Source: Ferrovibrio terrae (lineage in GTDB: Bacteria > Pseudomonadota > Alphaproteobacteria > Ferrovibrionales > Ferrovibrionaceae). From it: DNA of 64,000 bases. The notes under the pieces were generated by a model. It did not search any database. It was not told the origin of the DNA and worked only from the letters and a program-made list of their open reading frames with translations. The stretch spans positions 966,001 to 1,030,000 of the forward strand of contig NZ_CP041636.1 of the NCBI RefSeq assembly GCF_007197755.1. Direction: 5' to 3'. A program made the position numbers and the translations under genes. Below are positions 1 through 9,229 of this stretch, piece after piece; the stretch's first letter is position 1; every line of letters starts with the position of its first letter.

Positions 1-296
1 GGACTCGTCGACTCAGGCTGGAGCGGATGTGTTTGGGAGATTTGGGCGCCGGTTCCAGAGAAGACGGAATGGCAGCCATGGAAGGGAGGTGGTGCGAGCC
101 GCCCGCGCAGGTTCCGCATGATGAACTGTAATTTAAAAAGTGCGGAAGGTGTGCCTGAACGGCCCCGGCCCGAAAGAAGATTGGGCCGCTGTTTAAGCGA
201 AATACCAATGCGCCGCGGATAAGTCAAGGGCGGGCGCCGCGATCAGCAGCCACCCGCCCTGTAACAAAATAGCGACCGGAAGTTCAACCGGCCGGA
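1..296. other. Left edge without a convincing gene
   Basis: No open frame here has a plausible start, ribosome binding site and protein-like composition. The stretch may hold the upstream control region of a gene lying left of the window. The only structure seen is the inverted repeat annotated separately at 227-260. Confidence 0.4.
227..260 (-). terminator. Possible transcription-end hairpin after the HupE-like gene
   Basis: AGGGCGGG (227-234) and CCCGCCCT (253-260) form a perfect 8-bp stem around an 18-nt loop, 37 nt beyond the stop of the minus-strand HupE-like gene. There is no T-run after the stem in the direction of transcription, so an intrinsic terminator is only a possibility. Confidence 0.3.
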
Positions 297-908
297 TCAG
301 CCAACGATATTGGCGACCAGGAAGAAGGTACCGACCGCCACTACGCAAGCGCCAGCGACCCGACGCAATTGCAGCGTGGGGGCGGCATTGCGCGACGCCA
401 GGACGCGCCAGGCGAGCGCCGCACCGGCTGCGATGATGTACTGCGTCAGCGCCAGACCGCCGAGATAGGCGACCAGCGGCGTCGGCTCGGCGCCGATGAT
501 GGCTTCGGCCAGCGCATGGCCATGCAGCAGGCCGGCGAGGCCGAGGATGGCGGCGAACAGGCCGTCGCCTATGTCCTTGCGGCTGATCAGCAGGGCACCC
601 ATCAGCACGACGGAACCGGCGATCAGGTATTCACCACCGGGCAGATCGACCGACTGGATATGCAGCAGCGAGCCGATGAAGGAGCCGATCACGAAAGCGG
701 CCGGCAGGATCAGGCCACGGGCGCGCGGCGCGGCCAGCAGGCCGGCGGCGATGATGAAGACGAAATGATCGAAACCCAGCACCGGATGGCCGAAACCGGA
801 CAGCAGGCCTTCCATCATCGTGGACGGGGTCTTGCCGCCCATCGGGTGATGCGCCAGCGCGGGCGCGGCCGCAAGGAAAGCCGTGAGGCCGACAACCAGA
901 CGCAGCAT
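297..908 (-). CDS. HupE/UreJ family membrane protein
   Basis: A 203-aa polytopic membrane protein of the HupE/UreJ family, members of which are thought to move nickel, cobalt or related metals across the inner membrane. A signal peptide ends near ALAHH (residues 17-21). The family signatures HPVLGFDH (41-48) and HGHALAE (129-135) are present and about six hydrophobic segments follow. It is divergent from a DUF2946/PCuAC/TonB-receptor set, a context that suggests transition-metal handling, perhaps copper or its cofactor partners. Metal specificity cannot be told from sequence. The leader upstream shows no recognisable B12 riboswitch. Confidence 0.85.
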   Translation of the reverse strand: MLRLVVGLTAFLAAAPALAHHPMGGKTPSTMMEGLLSGFGHPVLGFDHFVFIIAAGLLAAPRARGLILPAAFVIGSFIGSLLHIQSVDLPGGEYLIAGSVVLMGALLISRKDIGDGLFAAILGLAGLLHGHALAEAIIGAEPTPLVAYLGGLALTQYIIAAGAALAWRVLASRNAAPTLQLRRVAGACVVAVGTFFLVANIVG

Positions 909-935
909 GGGATACCTCCAAGAAACGATGAACCT

Positions 936-952
936 AAGTCCTCGGCGGACTT
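936..952. promoter_or_regulatory. Small hairpin in the divergent control region
   Basis: AAGTCC (936-941) and GGACTT (947-952) form a 6-bp stem around a 5-nt loop, about 30 nt upstream of the HupE-like start codon. It lies in the ~200-nt region between the two divergent metal-related transcription units and could be an operator or leader hairpin; function is unknown. Confidence 0.25.
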
Positions 953-1111
953 GGGCAATATTGAAGCGACCGGGCCATGGATCAGATCATGAGAATCGAC
1001 CGCCGAATGATCCCAGGACCTTAAAAGCCGTGGACTGCTGCGTCAAATGGCCACCCCGGAGGAGTTGCCGGGTGGAAATGGCTGGTCTTGCGGAAGCCGC
1101 CCGCCAAAGGT

Positions 1112-1573
1112 ATGCGTACAGACATGTTGTCCCGCCGCCCCATAGCCCGCTCCCGGGCTGCCGGCCTGACGCGCCCAAACTTGGCGCGTCTGGCCGCGCT
1201 GCTGGCGTTGTTTGCGCTGACCTTCCATGGCCTGCTGCCGCTGACCCAGCAGGTGGCCCGCCAGGTGCAGGCCGCCAACGGCATCGAGCAGATCGTGCTC
1301 TGTTCGGCGCTGGGCTTCCGCACCATTGCCATGAAGGACGGCGCGGCAGTCGATCCCGACCCGGCCAAAAGCTCCAGGATCAGCGAGTCCTGCCCGGTCT
1401 GCCTGTCCTTTGCCGGGCTGCAGCCGGCCGTCCTGCCGCCCGTCGCCGCCGAACCGGCGCAGCCAGTTCTGGCCGTCACGGTGCTTTATGGGGCCGCCAG
1501 CAGCAGCACGCTGGCCCAGGCGCAGCATCCGTCACAGCAGGCCCGCGCACCCCCCATTCTCTCCCTCACCTGA
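1112..1573 (+). CDS. DUF2946 family protein
   Basis: A ~153-aa protein of the DUF2946 type: a basic N terminus, one hydrophobic segment (about LARLAALLALFALTFHGLLP) and a conserved C-P-V-C motif (ESCPVC) near residue 100 that could bind a metal. DUF2946 genes are commonly found next to copper-responsive TonB receptors and PCuAC chaperones, as here. The start is uncertain: ATG at 1112 is chosen; ATG at 1124, placed about 12 nt after AAAGG, is also plausible. It is the first gene of a probable operon with the YcnI-PCuAC fusion and the receptor. Confidence 0.75.
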   Translation: MRTDMLSRRPIARSRAAGLTRPNLARLAALLALFALTFHGLLPLTQQVARQVQAANGIEQIVLCSALGFRTIAMKDGAAVDPDPAKSSRISESCPVCLSFAGLQPAVLPPVAAEPAQPVLAVTVLYGAASSSTLAQAQHPSQQARAPPILSLT

Positions 1574-1616
1574 TCGACGCCACCTTTTCGTTTTCAGGAT
1601 TTCGGGGAGCCATCCC

Positions 1617-2594
1617 ATGTCGACCACCATCCGCTTTGCAGGCGCAGCCGCGCTTGCCGTTCTAAGCCTGTCCACCGCGCTGCCAGCTGCAGCGCATATC
1701 GTCGCCGATCCCGCCGAGGCGAAGCCCGGCAGCTATTTCCGCACCGCTTTGCGTGTGGGTCATGGCTGCGGCGGCGGCAAACCGACCACGGCAATCCGCG
1801 TGACCATCCCCGAGGGCGTGGTCAATGCCAGCGCGCAGCCCAAGCCGGGCTGGGAGATCAGGGTCGAGACCACCAAACTGGAAAAGCCGGTCGATGCCGG
1901 CCATGGCCGCATGACCGATACCGTGGTCAGCGCGATCAGCTGGAGCGGCGGCAGCCTGCCGAATGAGCAGTTCGACGAATTCGGCCTGGTGCTGAAGCTG
2001 TCGGATACGGTCAGCAAGCAGCTCGCGCTGCCGGTTGTGCAGACCTGCGCCGGCAGTGAAGTGCGCTGGGACCAGATCCCGGCGGCCGGCCAGCGCGCCG
2101 AACGTCCTGTTGCGATGATCCGCATTGCCGCCGGTGATGGCGTGCAGATGGCGCAGATGAACCACGGCCATCACGGCCAGACCGCCGCGGTAAAAGCCGG
2201 CGACATCATGGTTGAGCAGCCGTTCGCTCGCGCCACACCCGCCAAGGTCGGCGGCGTGTTCCTGACGCTGAAGAATGGCGGCGGCACGGCCGACAGGCTG
2301 GTGAAGGCCGCCTCGCCGGTGGCTGCGAATGTGGAGCTGCACACGCATATCAAGGATGGTGACGCCATGCGCATGCGTGCGGTGGAGAACATCCCCGTGC
2401 CAGCCAACGGCCAGACCGCGCTGGAACCCGGCGGCTATCACATCATGCTGATCGGCCTGAAGCAGGTGCTGAAGGAAGGCGAAAGCTTTCCGCTGACGCT
2501 GACCTTCGAGAAAGCCGGCAACGTGACCGTGAGCGTTCCGGTGCAGAAGGCCGGCGCGCCTGCTGCTTCGGGCGGCCACGACCACAAGCACTAA
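1617..2594 (+). CDS. YcnI-like DUF1775 domain fused to PCuAC copper chaperone domain
   Basis: A 325-aa exported protein. A signal peptide ends near AAAH (residues 20-24), and the mature N terminus begins with the histidine typical of YcnI (DUF1775) copper-binding proteins. DUF1775 covers about residues 24-165. A His/Met-rich linker (MNHGHHGQ) leads into a PCuAC domain (about 195-310) with the H...M...HxM ligands (ELHTH, AMRM, YHIML). The C-terminal tail GGHDHKH is another metal-binding stretch. PCuAC proteins deliver Cu(I) to cytochrome oxidase CuA; YcnI domains bind Cu(II). The ATG at 1617 is chosen because the signal peptide starts there. Its neighbours suggest a copper uptake and delivery locus. 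Confidence 0.9.
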   Translation: MSTTIRFAGAAALAVLSLSTALPAAAHIVADPAEAKPGSYFRTALRVGHGCGGGKPTTAIRVTIPEGVVNASAQPKPGWEIRVETTKLEKPVDAGHGRMTDTVVSAISWSGGSLPNEQFDEFGLVLKLSDTVSKQLALPVVQTCAGSEVRWDQIPAAGQRAERPVAMIRIAAGDGVQMAQMNHGHHGQTAAVKAGDIMVEQPFARATPAKVGGVFLTLKNGGGTADRLVKAASPVAANVELHTHIKDGDAMRMRAVENIPVPANGQTALEPGGYHIMLIGLKQVLKEGESFPLTLTFEKAGNVTVSVPVQKAGAPAASGGHDHKH

Positions 2595-2687
2595 CCGCAA
2601 ACCCCGATTCCTGAGAACCGACGCCACAGCTATGTGCGGCGCAGGCCGCGGCTTGCCGTGCGGTTCAGCCATACTGGACACAGAACA

Positions 2688-4796
2688 ATGAAAACCAAGA
2701 CGACCACCTTCTTTGCCGCCCGCACGGCGGCTGAACAGGTCGCGCCACGCTTTGCCCTCGCCCTTCTCGGCGCCACCACCACGATCGCGCTGCTGGCACA
2801 TGACGCGCGCAGCCAGACCGTGACCCAGCCGATCACCGTGACGGCCACGCCGGAAGACGAAGCCATCACCGTGCCGAATGCCGAAGAGGCAAAGAAGCGC
2901 ATCGAGAAGACCGCCGGCGGCGTCGATATCGTGCCCGCCGAGGAAGTCCGCGACGGCCGCGCCAATTCGGTGAAGGATATCCTGGACTACGTGCCCGGCG
3001 TCTTCGCGCAATCGAAATACGGCCAGGAAGATTCGCGGCTGTCGATCCGCGGCTCCGGCCTGTCGCGCAACGTGCACCTGCGCGGCACCCGTATCCTGCG
3101 CGACGGTATCCCGATCACCGATGCCGATGGCGCTGGCGACACGATGGAAGTCGATCCGCTGACGGTGGACTACACCGAAATCTACAAGGGCGCGAATGCG
3201 CTGCAGTACGGCGCCTCGCTGCTGGGCGGCGCGGTGAATTTCGTCAGCCCGACTGGCCGCAGCAATCCCGGCTTCCTGCTGCGCCAGGAATTCGGCAGCT
3301 TCGACAGCATGCGCACGCAGTTCGGCGCCGGCGCCGCGCTGGGAAATTACGATTACTACATCACGCCGACCTACAGTCACAGCAGCGGCTTCCGCGACCA
3401 TACCGACCAGGATTACAAACGCCTGAACGGCAATATCGGCTATCGCTTCGGCGATGGCGCGGAAACGCGATTCTTCCTTTCGGCCGCCGATATCAACCAG
3501 AAGATCCCGAGTTCGCTGACCAAGGCGCAGGCCCTGAGCAATCCGCAGCAGACCTCGCCCAACAGCTTCATCGGCAATACCAAGCGCAACATCGACAGCT
3601 TACGCGGCGCCAACAAGACCACCTTCCTGACTGACAGCGGCGAAGTGACGGTGGGTGCCTTCGCGGCACGCAAGGACCTGTTCCATCCGCTGTTCGGCGG
3701 CTTCAACCGCGTGCTCGATCATTATGAGGAAAATGGCGGCGGGTTCGCGCGCTGGACCGACGAGCAGCAGCTCGCAGGCCACCGCAACGAGACTACGCTG
3801 GGAGTGAATGTCTTCGGTGGCCGCCTGGAGGCGAAGCAGTTCAACAATGTCAGCGGGTCACGCGGCGCGCTGCTGTCCGATGCCGACCAGATCTCGCGCA
3901 CCTGGGAAGTCTATGGCGAGAATGCCTTCTATGTGCTGCCGACGGTGGCGCTGATCGGCGGGCTGCAGGGCACGTTCGCCTATCGCGAATACCACGACGA
4001 ATTCCTCGGCGACGGCAATGCCAGCTTCAAGCGCAATTACGACAGCATCAATCCCAAGCTGGGCTCGCGCTGGGATTATGCGCCGCAGCAGCAGGCCTTC
4101 GCCAACCTGAGCTGGTCGACCGAGCCGCCGCCGTTTTCCGAACTCGGCACCACCGGCGTGCAGAGCGACATCCGGGCGCAGGAGTCGAAAACACTCGAAC
4201 TTGGCCTGCGCGGCCGCACCGGCGATGTCGCCTGGGATGCCGCCGTCTACCGCGCCTGGCTGCAGAACGAATTGCAGTTCCAGACCGTCAATAACATCAC
4301 CAACGTGTTCAACGCTGACAAGACCATTCATCAGGGGCTGGAACTCGGCGGCGACTGGACGGCGTTGCGCGATCTGGCGGCGACCGGCGACAGGCTGGCA
4401 TTGCGCGGTGCCTACACCTTCAGCGACTTCCGCTTTGACGATGACGCGGTCTATCGCGACAACGACATCCCCGGTGCACCGAAGCATGTCCTGCGCGCCG
4501 AGTTGCGCTACAGCCACGTCAGCGGCTGGTATGCCGGGCCGAATGTGGAATGGGTGCCGCAGGGCTATTATGTCGACAATGCCAACACGCTGAAGACCGA
4601 GGCTTATGCATTGCTGGGCGCCAAGGCGGGCTATGATTTCGGCGGGGGCCTGAAGGTCTTCATCGACGGCCGCAACCTGCTCGACAAGGCCTACATCTCC
4701 AACACCAGCGTTGCCGCCACGGCGACGGCCGCCTCGACCCTGTTCAATCCGGGCGACGGCCGCGCCGTCTATCTCGGCGTCGAGTACCGCTGGTAA
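2688..4796 (+). CDS. TonB-dependent outer membrane receptor, probably for copper
   Basis: A 702-aa outer-membrane receptor. After a long signal region ending near ARSQ comes a TonB-box-like ITVTATP, then a plug domain (VKDILDYVPGVFAQ, SRLSIRGSGL, RGTRILRDGIPI) and a 22-strand barrel ending in the aromatic VEYRW. Such receptors import metal chelates using TonB/ExbBD energy. The substrate is inferred from the preceding DUF2946 and PCuAC genes as copper or a copper chelate, as in OprC/NosA-like proteins; a siderophore cannot be excluded. The ATG at 2688 is preferred over an upstream in-frame start because it opens the signal peptide. Confidence 0.88.
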   Translation: MKTKTTTFFAARTAAEQVAPRFALALLGATTTIALLAHDARSQTVTQPITVTATPEDEAITVPNAEEAKKRIEKTAGGVDIVPAEEVRDGRANSVKDILDYVPGVFAQSKYGQEDSRLSIRGSGLSRNVHLRGTRILRDGIPITDADGAGDTMEVDPLTVDYTEIYKGANALQYGASLLGGAVNFVSPTGRSNPGFLLRQEFGSFDSMRTQFGAGAALGNYDYYITPTYSHSSGFRDHTDQDYKRLNGNIGYRFGDGAETRFFLSAADINQKIPSSLTKAQALSNPQQTSPNSFIGNTKRNIDSLRGANKTTFLTDSGEVTVGAFAARKDLFHPLFGGFNRVLDHYEENGGGFARWTDEQQLAGHRNETTLGVNVFGGRLEAKQFNNVSGSRGALLSDADQISRTWEVYGENAFYVLPTVALIGGLQGTFAYREYHDEFLGDGNASFKRNYDSINPKLGSRWDYAPQQQAFANLSWSTEPPPFSELGTTGVQSDIRAQESKTLELGLRGRTGDVAWDAAVYRAWLQNELQFQTVNNITNVFNADKTIHQGLELGGDWTALRDLAATGDRLALRGAYTFSDFRFDDDAVYRDNDIPGAPKHVLRAELRYSHVSGWYAGPNVEWVPQGYYVDNANTLKTEAYALLGAKAGYDFGGGLKVFIDGRNLLDKAYISNTSVAATATAASTLFNPGDGRAVYLGVEYRW

Positions 4797-4817
4797 GCGT
4801 CATGCCAGCATGAATAC

Positions 4818-4843
4818 GGTTGCGCCGCCCCGGTGGCGCAACC
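4818..4843. repeat. Perfect 9-bp inverted repeat between receptor and AraC gene
   Basis: GGTTGCGCC (4818-4826) and GGCGCAACC (4835-4843) form a strong hairpin around an 8-nt loop, 21 nt after the receptor stop. No T-run follows, so it may be a bidirectional 3' stabiliser, an attenuating terminator or an operator just upstream of the AraC start at 4856. Confidence 0.5.
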
Positions 4844-4855
4844 GATACTGCCGGC

Positions 4856-5722
4856 ATGAAAGTGATCCGGCAGCAGGGCCCGCGCGGCAACTGGGAAATG
4901 GCATTCGCCGGTCCCTCACGGCCACTGGCCGGCCTCGTCGACACCTATATCGGCTATGACGAGCGCGACACGGCATTCACGCGCCGCCACGAACTGCCCG
5001 GGCTGTTTGCGGTGCTGATCGTCAATCTGGGCGAACCGATCACCATCATCGACACGGCCGGCTATGTCATCCCGGTGCGCAGCGGCGACGGTTTCGGGGC
5101 GGGCCTGAGCGAGGCTTACGCGGTCTCGGAATCCAGCGGCAGCCAGCGCGGCTTCCAGGTGATGTTCACACCCCTGGGCGCGCGGCGTTTCTTCGGCCTG
5201 CCGCTGCATCATCTGGCCAACCGGGTGTTCAGCCTGCATGACCTGCTGGGCGCGGCACGCGCGACCGCGCTGATCGATGGCCTGCAGGCGGCGAATGACT
5301 GGGCGACGGGTTTCCGTCATCTCGACGCCGCGATCCTGTCTCGCCTCGCCACGGATGCCGATTTCGACCTGGCTGGCGCGCGGCAGACCGCCTGGGCATT
5401 GCGCCGGCTGCAACAGGAAGGCGGCCGGCTTTCGATCGCCGCACTGGCCGATGAAGTGGGCTGCAGCCGCAAACACCTGGCCGTCGGCTTCCGCGAGCAT
5501 GTCGGCATCGCGCCCAAGACCGTCGCGCGGCTGCTGCGCTTCCGGCAGGTGCTGCAGCTGGTCGATATGGCGGAGCGGGTCGACTGGTCCGCCATCGCGC
5601 AGGAGGCCGGCTATGCCGACCAGTCGCATTTCTCGAATGACTTCCGCCAGATCACCGGCCGCAGCCCGGGCGCGTATCTGGCGCTGCGCTTGCCCGACCA
5701 GGTCGGCCTGCCGGTCGGGTGA
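4856..5722 (+). CDS. AraC family transcriptional regulator
   Basis: A ~288-aa regulator. The N-terminal sensor part (GPSRPLAGLVDTYIGY) resembles the DUF6597-like domains that precede AraC DNA-binding regions. The C-terminal part has the two AraC helix-turn-helices, IAALADEVGCSRKHLAVGF and WSAIAQEAGYADQSHFSNDF, followed by GRSPGAYL. The ATG at 4856 is taken; a TTG at 4820 lies inside the hairpin. The VOC gene follows 74 nt downstream on the same strand and is the most likely target or operon partner. Ligand unknown. Confidence 0.85.
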   Translation: MKVIRQQGPRGNWEMAFAGPSRPLAGLVDTYIGYDERDTAFTRRHELPGLFAVLIVNLGEPITIIDTAGYVIPVRSGDGFGAGLSEAYAVSESSGSQRGFQVMFTPLGARRFFGLPLHHLANRVFSLHDLLGAARATALIDGLQAANDWATGFRHLDAAILSRLATDADFDLAGARQTAWALRRLQQEGGRLSIAALADEVGCSRKHLAVGFREHVGIAPKTVARLLRFRQVLQLVDMAERVDWSAIAQEAGYADQSHFSNDFRQITGRSPGAYLALRLPDQVGLPVG

Positions 5723-5796
5723 ACCGGTTACATTTTTGCAAGACCGGGCTTGCACGCCCCCCTAGTCTCTCCGGCATCGCAATCCCGGAGATTTTT

Positions 5797-6210
5797 ATGT
5801 CCAGTCCCCCGAATATCTATCCCGTCCTGCAATACCGCGATGCGCCCGCCGCCATGGCCTGGCTTGAACGCGCCTTCGGCTGCCGCATCCTGTCCGATCA
5901 CCGCGACGATGCCGGCGCGGTGGTGCATGCCGAACTGATGCTGGGCAACGGCATCATCATGACAGGGTCCTGCAAGGATGATGGGCCCTTCATGCTGAAG
6001 ACGCCGCGTGAGGCCGGTGTCTCGACCCAGAGCATCTATGTCGTGGTGGCGGAAGTGGACGCCCTGTTCGAACGCGCCAAGGCGGCCGGCGCCGAGATCG
6101 TCTGGGGTATCCGCGACACGGATTACGGCTCACGCGATTTTTCGGTGCGCGACCCCGAAGGCCATCTGTGGAGTTTCGGGACTTATGCTCCGACATTGCC
6201 TGCGGATTAA
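5797..6210 (+). CDS. VOC superfamily (glyoxalase/bleomycin-resistance type) protein
   Basis: A 137-aa protein with the paired beta-alpha-beta-beta-beta modules of the vicinal oxygen chelate superfamily, PhnB/YerK-like: YPVLQYRDAPAAMAWLERAF near the N terminus and FSVRDPEGHLWSFGTY near the C terminus. The E/H metal-ligand positions (HAEL, GHLW) are partly retained. These proteins include glyoxalases, dioxygenases and drug-binding proteins, so the reaction is not assigned. The gene follows an AraC regulator, and a GGAG motif sits upstream of the ATG at 5797. Confidence 0.85.
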   Translation: MSSPPNIYPVLQYRDAPAAMAWLERAFGCRILSDHRDDAGAVVHAELMLGNGIIMTGSCKDDGPFMLKTPREAGVSTQSIYVVVAEVDALFERAKAAGAEIVWGIRDTDYGSRDFSVRDPEGHLWSFGTYAPTLPAD

Positions 6211-6306
6211 GCCTTTTTAATCCAGCCGGCCGAGACTTCGCCACATTTCCCGGGCTAGGGTTCGCGCATTGTATTCGCATTGCGCCCTCGCGCCCGGGAC
6301 ATCTCC

Positions 6307-8046
6307 ATGCCACAGACCGCTGCCGCCCCCAGTTTCTTCCAGGCCTTCTGGATGCTGGCCAAACCCTATTTCAGCGATCCGAAGGAACGCCGCGTCGCCT
6401 GGCTGCTGCTGACCGTCATCGTCATCCTGAACCTCGCTGGTGTCGGACTCAGCGTGTGGTTCAATTTCTGGTACAACACCTTCTACACGGCGCTGCAGGA
6501 CAAGGATTATGACACCTTCAAGATCCAGCTGCTGTATTTCACCGCCGTTGCCTTCGCCTTCATCATTGTCGCGGTCTACAAGCAGTATCTGCAGCTGATG
6601 CTGCAGATCCGCTGGCGTCGCTGGCTCACCGAGCACTGGCTGAACGACTGGCTCGGCGGCAAGAACTACTATCACATGCAGATGCTGGGGCTGGACACCG
6701 ACAACCCCGACCAGCGTATCTCGGAAGACCTGCGGCTGTTTCCGGCCTATTCGCTGACGCTGACGCTCGGCCTGCTCAACGCTGTCGTCACGCTGGTCTC
6801 CTTTCTCAGCATCCTTTGGACGCTGTCAGGGCCGCTCGATTTCATGCTGGCCGGCCATGAGATCAGCATTCCGGGCTACATGGTCTGGGCCGCGTTCTTC
6901 TATGCCGCCGCCGGCACCTGGCTGACGCATCTGATTGGCCGGCCGCTGGTGCAGATCAATTTCGACAAGCAGAAACTGGAGGCCGATTTCCGCTTCCATC
7001 TGGTGCGCGTGCGCGAACATGCCGAGGGCATCGCCTTCCAGCGGGGCGAAACGGTGGAACGCGCGGGCTTGGGCGCGCGCTTCGCGCAGGTCTTCTCCAA
7101 TTTCTACGACCTGATGCGCAAGACCAAGCAGCTGACCTGGTTCACCTCGGGTTATGGCCAGCTGGCGCTGATCTTCCCCTTCGTGGTCGGCGCGCCGCGC
7201 TATTTCAGCGGCGCCATCCAGCTCGGCGGCCTGATGCAGATCGTCTCGGCCTTCGGCCAGGTGCAGGAGGCGCTGAGCTATATCATCAACGCCTATTCCG
7301 AGATCGCCGAATGGCGCGCGGTGATCGACCGCCTCACCACCTTCCGCAACGGCTTGGAGCGCGCACGCGATGTCGCAGCGCAGTCGCAGGTGATGGTCGC
7401 GAAAGACGGTGAGGCACTGAGCATCGACAGGCTGCAGCTCGACCTGCCCGACGGCAAGCCGCTGATGCAGGCCGATGGATTGCAGCTTACTGCGGGCGAC
7501 AGCCTGCTGGTGCAGGGCGGCTCGGGCAGGGGCAAGACGACCTTGCTGCGCGCCATCGCCGGGCTCTGGCCCTTCGGCCAGGGCGGCGTGCAACGCGCAG
7601 ATGATGAGGCCAGCCTGTTCCTGCCGCAGAAGCCGTATCTGCCGCATGGCAGTCTGCGCGCGGCATTGTCGTATCCGCGCGATCCGGCGGCCTTCAGCGA
7701 CGCCGACTATCGTGCGGCGCTGGCGGCGCTGGACCTTGCCAAGCTGGAGCCGCAGCTGGAGGAAGAGGCGGCCTGGGACCAGCGCCTCAGCGGCGGCGAG
7801 CAGCAGCGCGTGCAGCTGGCGCGGGCCCTGCTGATAAAGCCGCGCTGGCTCTATCTGGATGAGGCGACGGCAGCGCTGGACGAGGCCAGCGAGCAGAAGG
7901 CGCTGGCCGCCCTGCGTGCTGCATTGCCGCAGACGGCGATCCTGAGCATCGGGCACAAGCCGGCGCTGCAGGCGTTTCACGCTCAGAAGCGGATGCTGGA
8001 GGCCGGCGCACCGGGCGAACCGGCAAGACTGGTGGCGGTGGGCTAA
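6307..8046 (+). CDS. ABC transporter, fused permease and ATPase (SbmA/BacA-YddA type)
   Basis: A 579-aa half-transporter of the ABC_membrane_2 plus ABC_tran family (COG4178). The N-terminal half has about six membrane segments and the family's aromatic-rich region (FWYNTFYTALQ). The ATPase half has Walker A GGSGRGKTT (about residue 401), Q-loop LPQKPYLPHG, signature LSGGEQQRVQLARAL and Walker B WLYLDEATAALDE. Relatives are BacA/SbmA peptide importers, YddA, and peroxisomal ABCD long-chain acyl-CoA transporters. The substrate is not predictable. The ATG at 6307 fits the conserved start. The gene is probably monocistronic, ending in hairpins that separate it from convergent htpX. Confidence 0.9.
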   Translation: MPQTAAAPSFFQAFWMLAKPYFSDPKERRVAWLLLTVIVILNLAGVGLSVWFNFWYNTFYTALQDKDYDTFKIQLLYFTAVAFAFIIVAVYKQYLQLMLQIRWRRWLTEHWLNDWLGGKNYYHMQMLGLDTDNPDQRISEDLRLFPAYSLTLTLGLLNAVVTLVSFLSILWTLSGPLDFMLAGHEISIPGYMVWAAFFYAAAGTWLTHLIGRPLVQINFDKQKLEADFRFHLVRVREHAEGIAFQRGETVERAGLGARFAQVFSNFYDLMRKTKQLTWFTSGYGQLALIFPFVVGAPRYFSGAIQLGGLMQIVSAFGQVQEALSYIINAYSEIAEWRAVIDRLTTFRNGLERARDVAAQSQVMVAKDGEALSIDRLQLDLPDGKPLMQADGLQLTAGDSLLVQGGSGRGKTTLLRAIAGLWPFGQGGVQRADDEASLFLPQKPYLPHGSLRAALSYPRDPAAFSDADYRAALAALDLAKLEPQLEEEAAWDQRLSGGEQQRVQLARALLIKPRWLYLDEATAALDEASEQKALAALRAALPQTAILSIGHKPALQAFHAQKRMLEAGAPGEPARLVAVG

Positions 8047-8057
8047 CCCACACCGTC

Positions 8058-8117
8058 ATGCCCGCGCAGGCGGGCATCCAGACTGTGGAACGACTGGGCT
8101 CCCGCCTTCGCGGGAGC
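8058..8117. repeat. Paired REP-like hairpins between convergent genes
   Basis: Two perfect 8-bp hairpins occur in tandem: ATGCCCGC/GCGGGCAT (8058-8077, 4-nt loop) and GCTCCCGC/GCGGGAGC (8098-8117, 4-nt loop). This is the form of a dispersed intergenic palindrome common in alphaproteobacterial genomes, placed between the convergent ABC transporter and htpX genes. It may act as a transcript end or a mobile REP/RPE-type element. Confidence 0.65.
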
Positions 8118-8129
8118 GACGATGGGCGA

Positions 8130-9110
8130 TTACCTGCGCCCCCAGGGGCTGAAGCGACGACCACGGCCCGATGACGGCACCGAACCACCACCTGACGACG
8201 TCGCCGGGCGCACCGGCATCGGCGAGGCCGCAGCCGCCGCGTATGACGGCTGCGCGCCGCGCATGCCACCGGCCAGCTGCATCAGCGCGGCGACACGGTT
8301 CTCGGTGCTGGGATGCGTCGAGAACAGGCTGTCCATCGCACCGCCATGCAGCGGGTTGATGATGAACATATGCGCGGTGGCCGGATTGCCCTCGGCCTGC
8401 GCATTGGGCACACGCTCGACCGTGCCGCTGATCCTCTGCAGAGCCGAGGCCAGCGCCTGCGGATTGCCGCTGATCTCGGCGCCGGCCTTGTCGGCCTCGT
8501 ATTCGCGGCTGCGGCTGATCGCCATCTGCACCAGCATGGCGGCGACCGGCGCCAGGATCATCACGGCGAGGCTGCCGATGATGCCAAGGCCGCTGCGGTT
8601 GCCGTCGGAGCTGCGCCCGCCGAAGAACATGGCGAAATTCGCCAGCATGCCGATGGCGCCCGCCAGGGTGGCGGTGATCGTCATGATCAGCGTGTCGCGG
8701 TTTTTCACATGGCCCAGTTCATGCGCCATCACGCCGGCGATTTCCTCGCGGCTGAGCGACTGCAGCAGGCCGGTGGTGGCCGCCACGGCGGCGTTTTCCG
8801 GATTGCGGCCGGTGGCGAAGGCATTGGGCTGGTCGTTGTCGATGACATAGACCTTGGGCATCGGCAGGCCGGCGCGCTGCGCCAGCTGCTGCACCAGGCC
8901 GTAGAATTCCGGCGCGCTCTGTGCATCCACTTCGCGCGCGCCATACATCGACAGCACCATCTTGTCGCTGTTCCAGTAGGCGAACAGGTTCATCGCGGCG
9001 GCCACCGCCAGCGCAATCAGCATGCCGGACTCGCCGCCGATCAGAAAACCGATCGCGCCGAACAGCGCCGTCATGGCGGCCAGCAGCAGACCCGTCTTGA
9101 AGTAGTTCAT
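8130..9110 (-). CDS. htpX: Heat-shock membrane metalloprotease HtpX
   Basis: A 326-aa M48B zinc metalloprotease of the inner membrane that degrades misfolded membrane proteins with FtsH. Two N-terminal membrane segments are followed by the zinc motif HELGH (about 130-134), two further hydrophobic stretches, and the third ligand in [11 protein letters not shown]. The C-terminal ~40 residues are rich in Ala, Pro, Ser and Gly and end with arginines, an extension often seen in alphaproteobacterial HtpX. The gene is convergent with the ABC transporter. Start ATG at 9110. Confidence 0.95.
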   Translation of the reverse strand: MNYFKTGLLLAAMTALFGAIGFLIGGESGMLIALAVAAAMNLFAYWNSDKMVLSMYGAREVDAQSAPEFYGLVQQLAQRAGLPMPKVYVIDNDQPNAFATGRNPENAAVAATTGLLQSLSREEIAGVMAHELGHVKNRDTLIMTITATLAGAIGMLANFAMFFGGRSSDGNRSGLGIIGSLAVMILAPVAAMLVQMAISRSREYEADKAGAEISGNPQALASALQRISGTVERVPNAQAEGNPATAHMFIINPLHGGAMDSLFSTHPSTENRVAALMQLAGGMRGAQPSYAAAAASPMPVRPATSSGGGSVPSSGRGRRFSPWGRR

Positions 9111-9229
9111 CTCTCAACCCTTTTCTGCGGCCAGATTCTATACCTGCCCAGGTTAGCCTTTCTGGCTGTTCAGCCGGTCCGCACCGCTATATGTAATATC
9201 GCCAAACCCCTCCGCAAGATGGTCCCGCC

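Noticed and set aside
909-1087. B12 riboswitch upstream of the HupE-like gene
   Set aside because: No B12-box-like consensus was found in the leader on the minus strand.
1662-3401. A 579-codon minus-strand frame
   Set aside because: It lies antisense to the PCuAC fusion and TonB receptor and lacks any domain signature.
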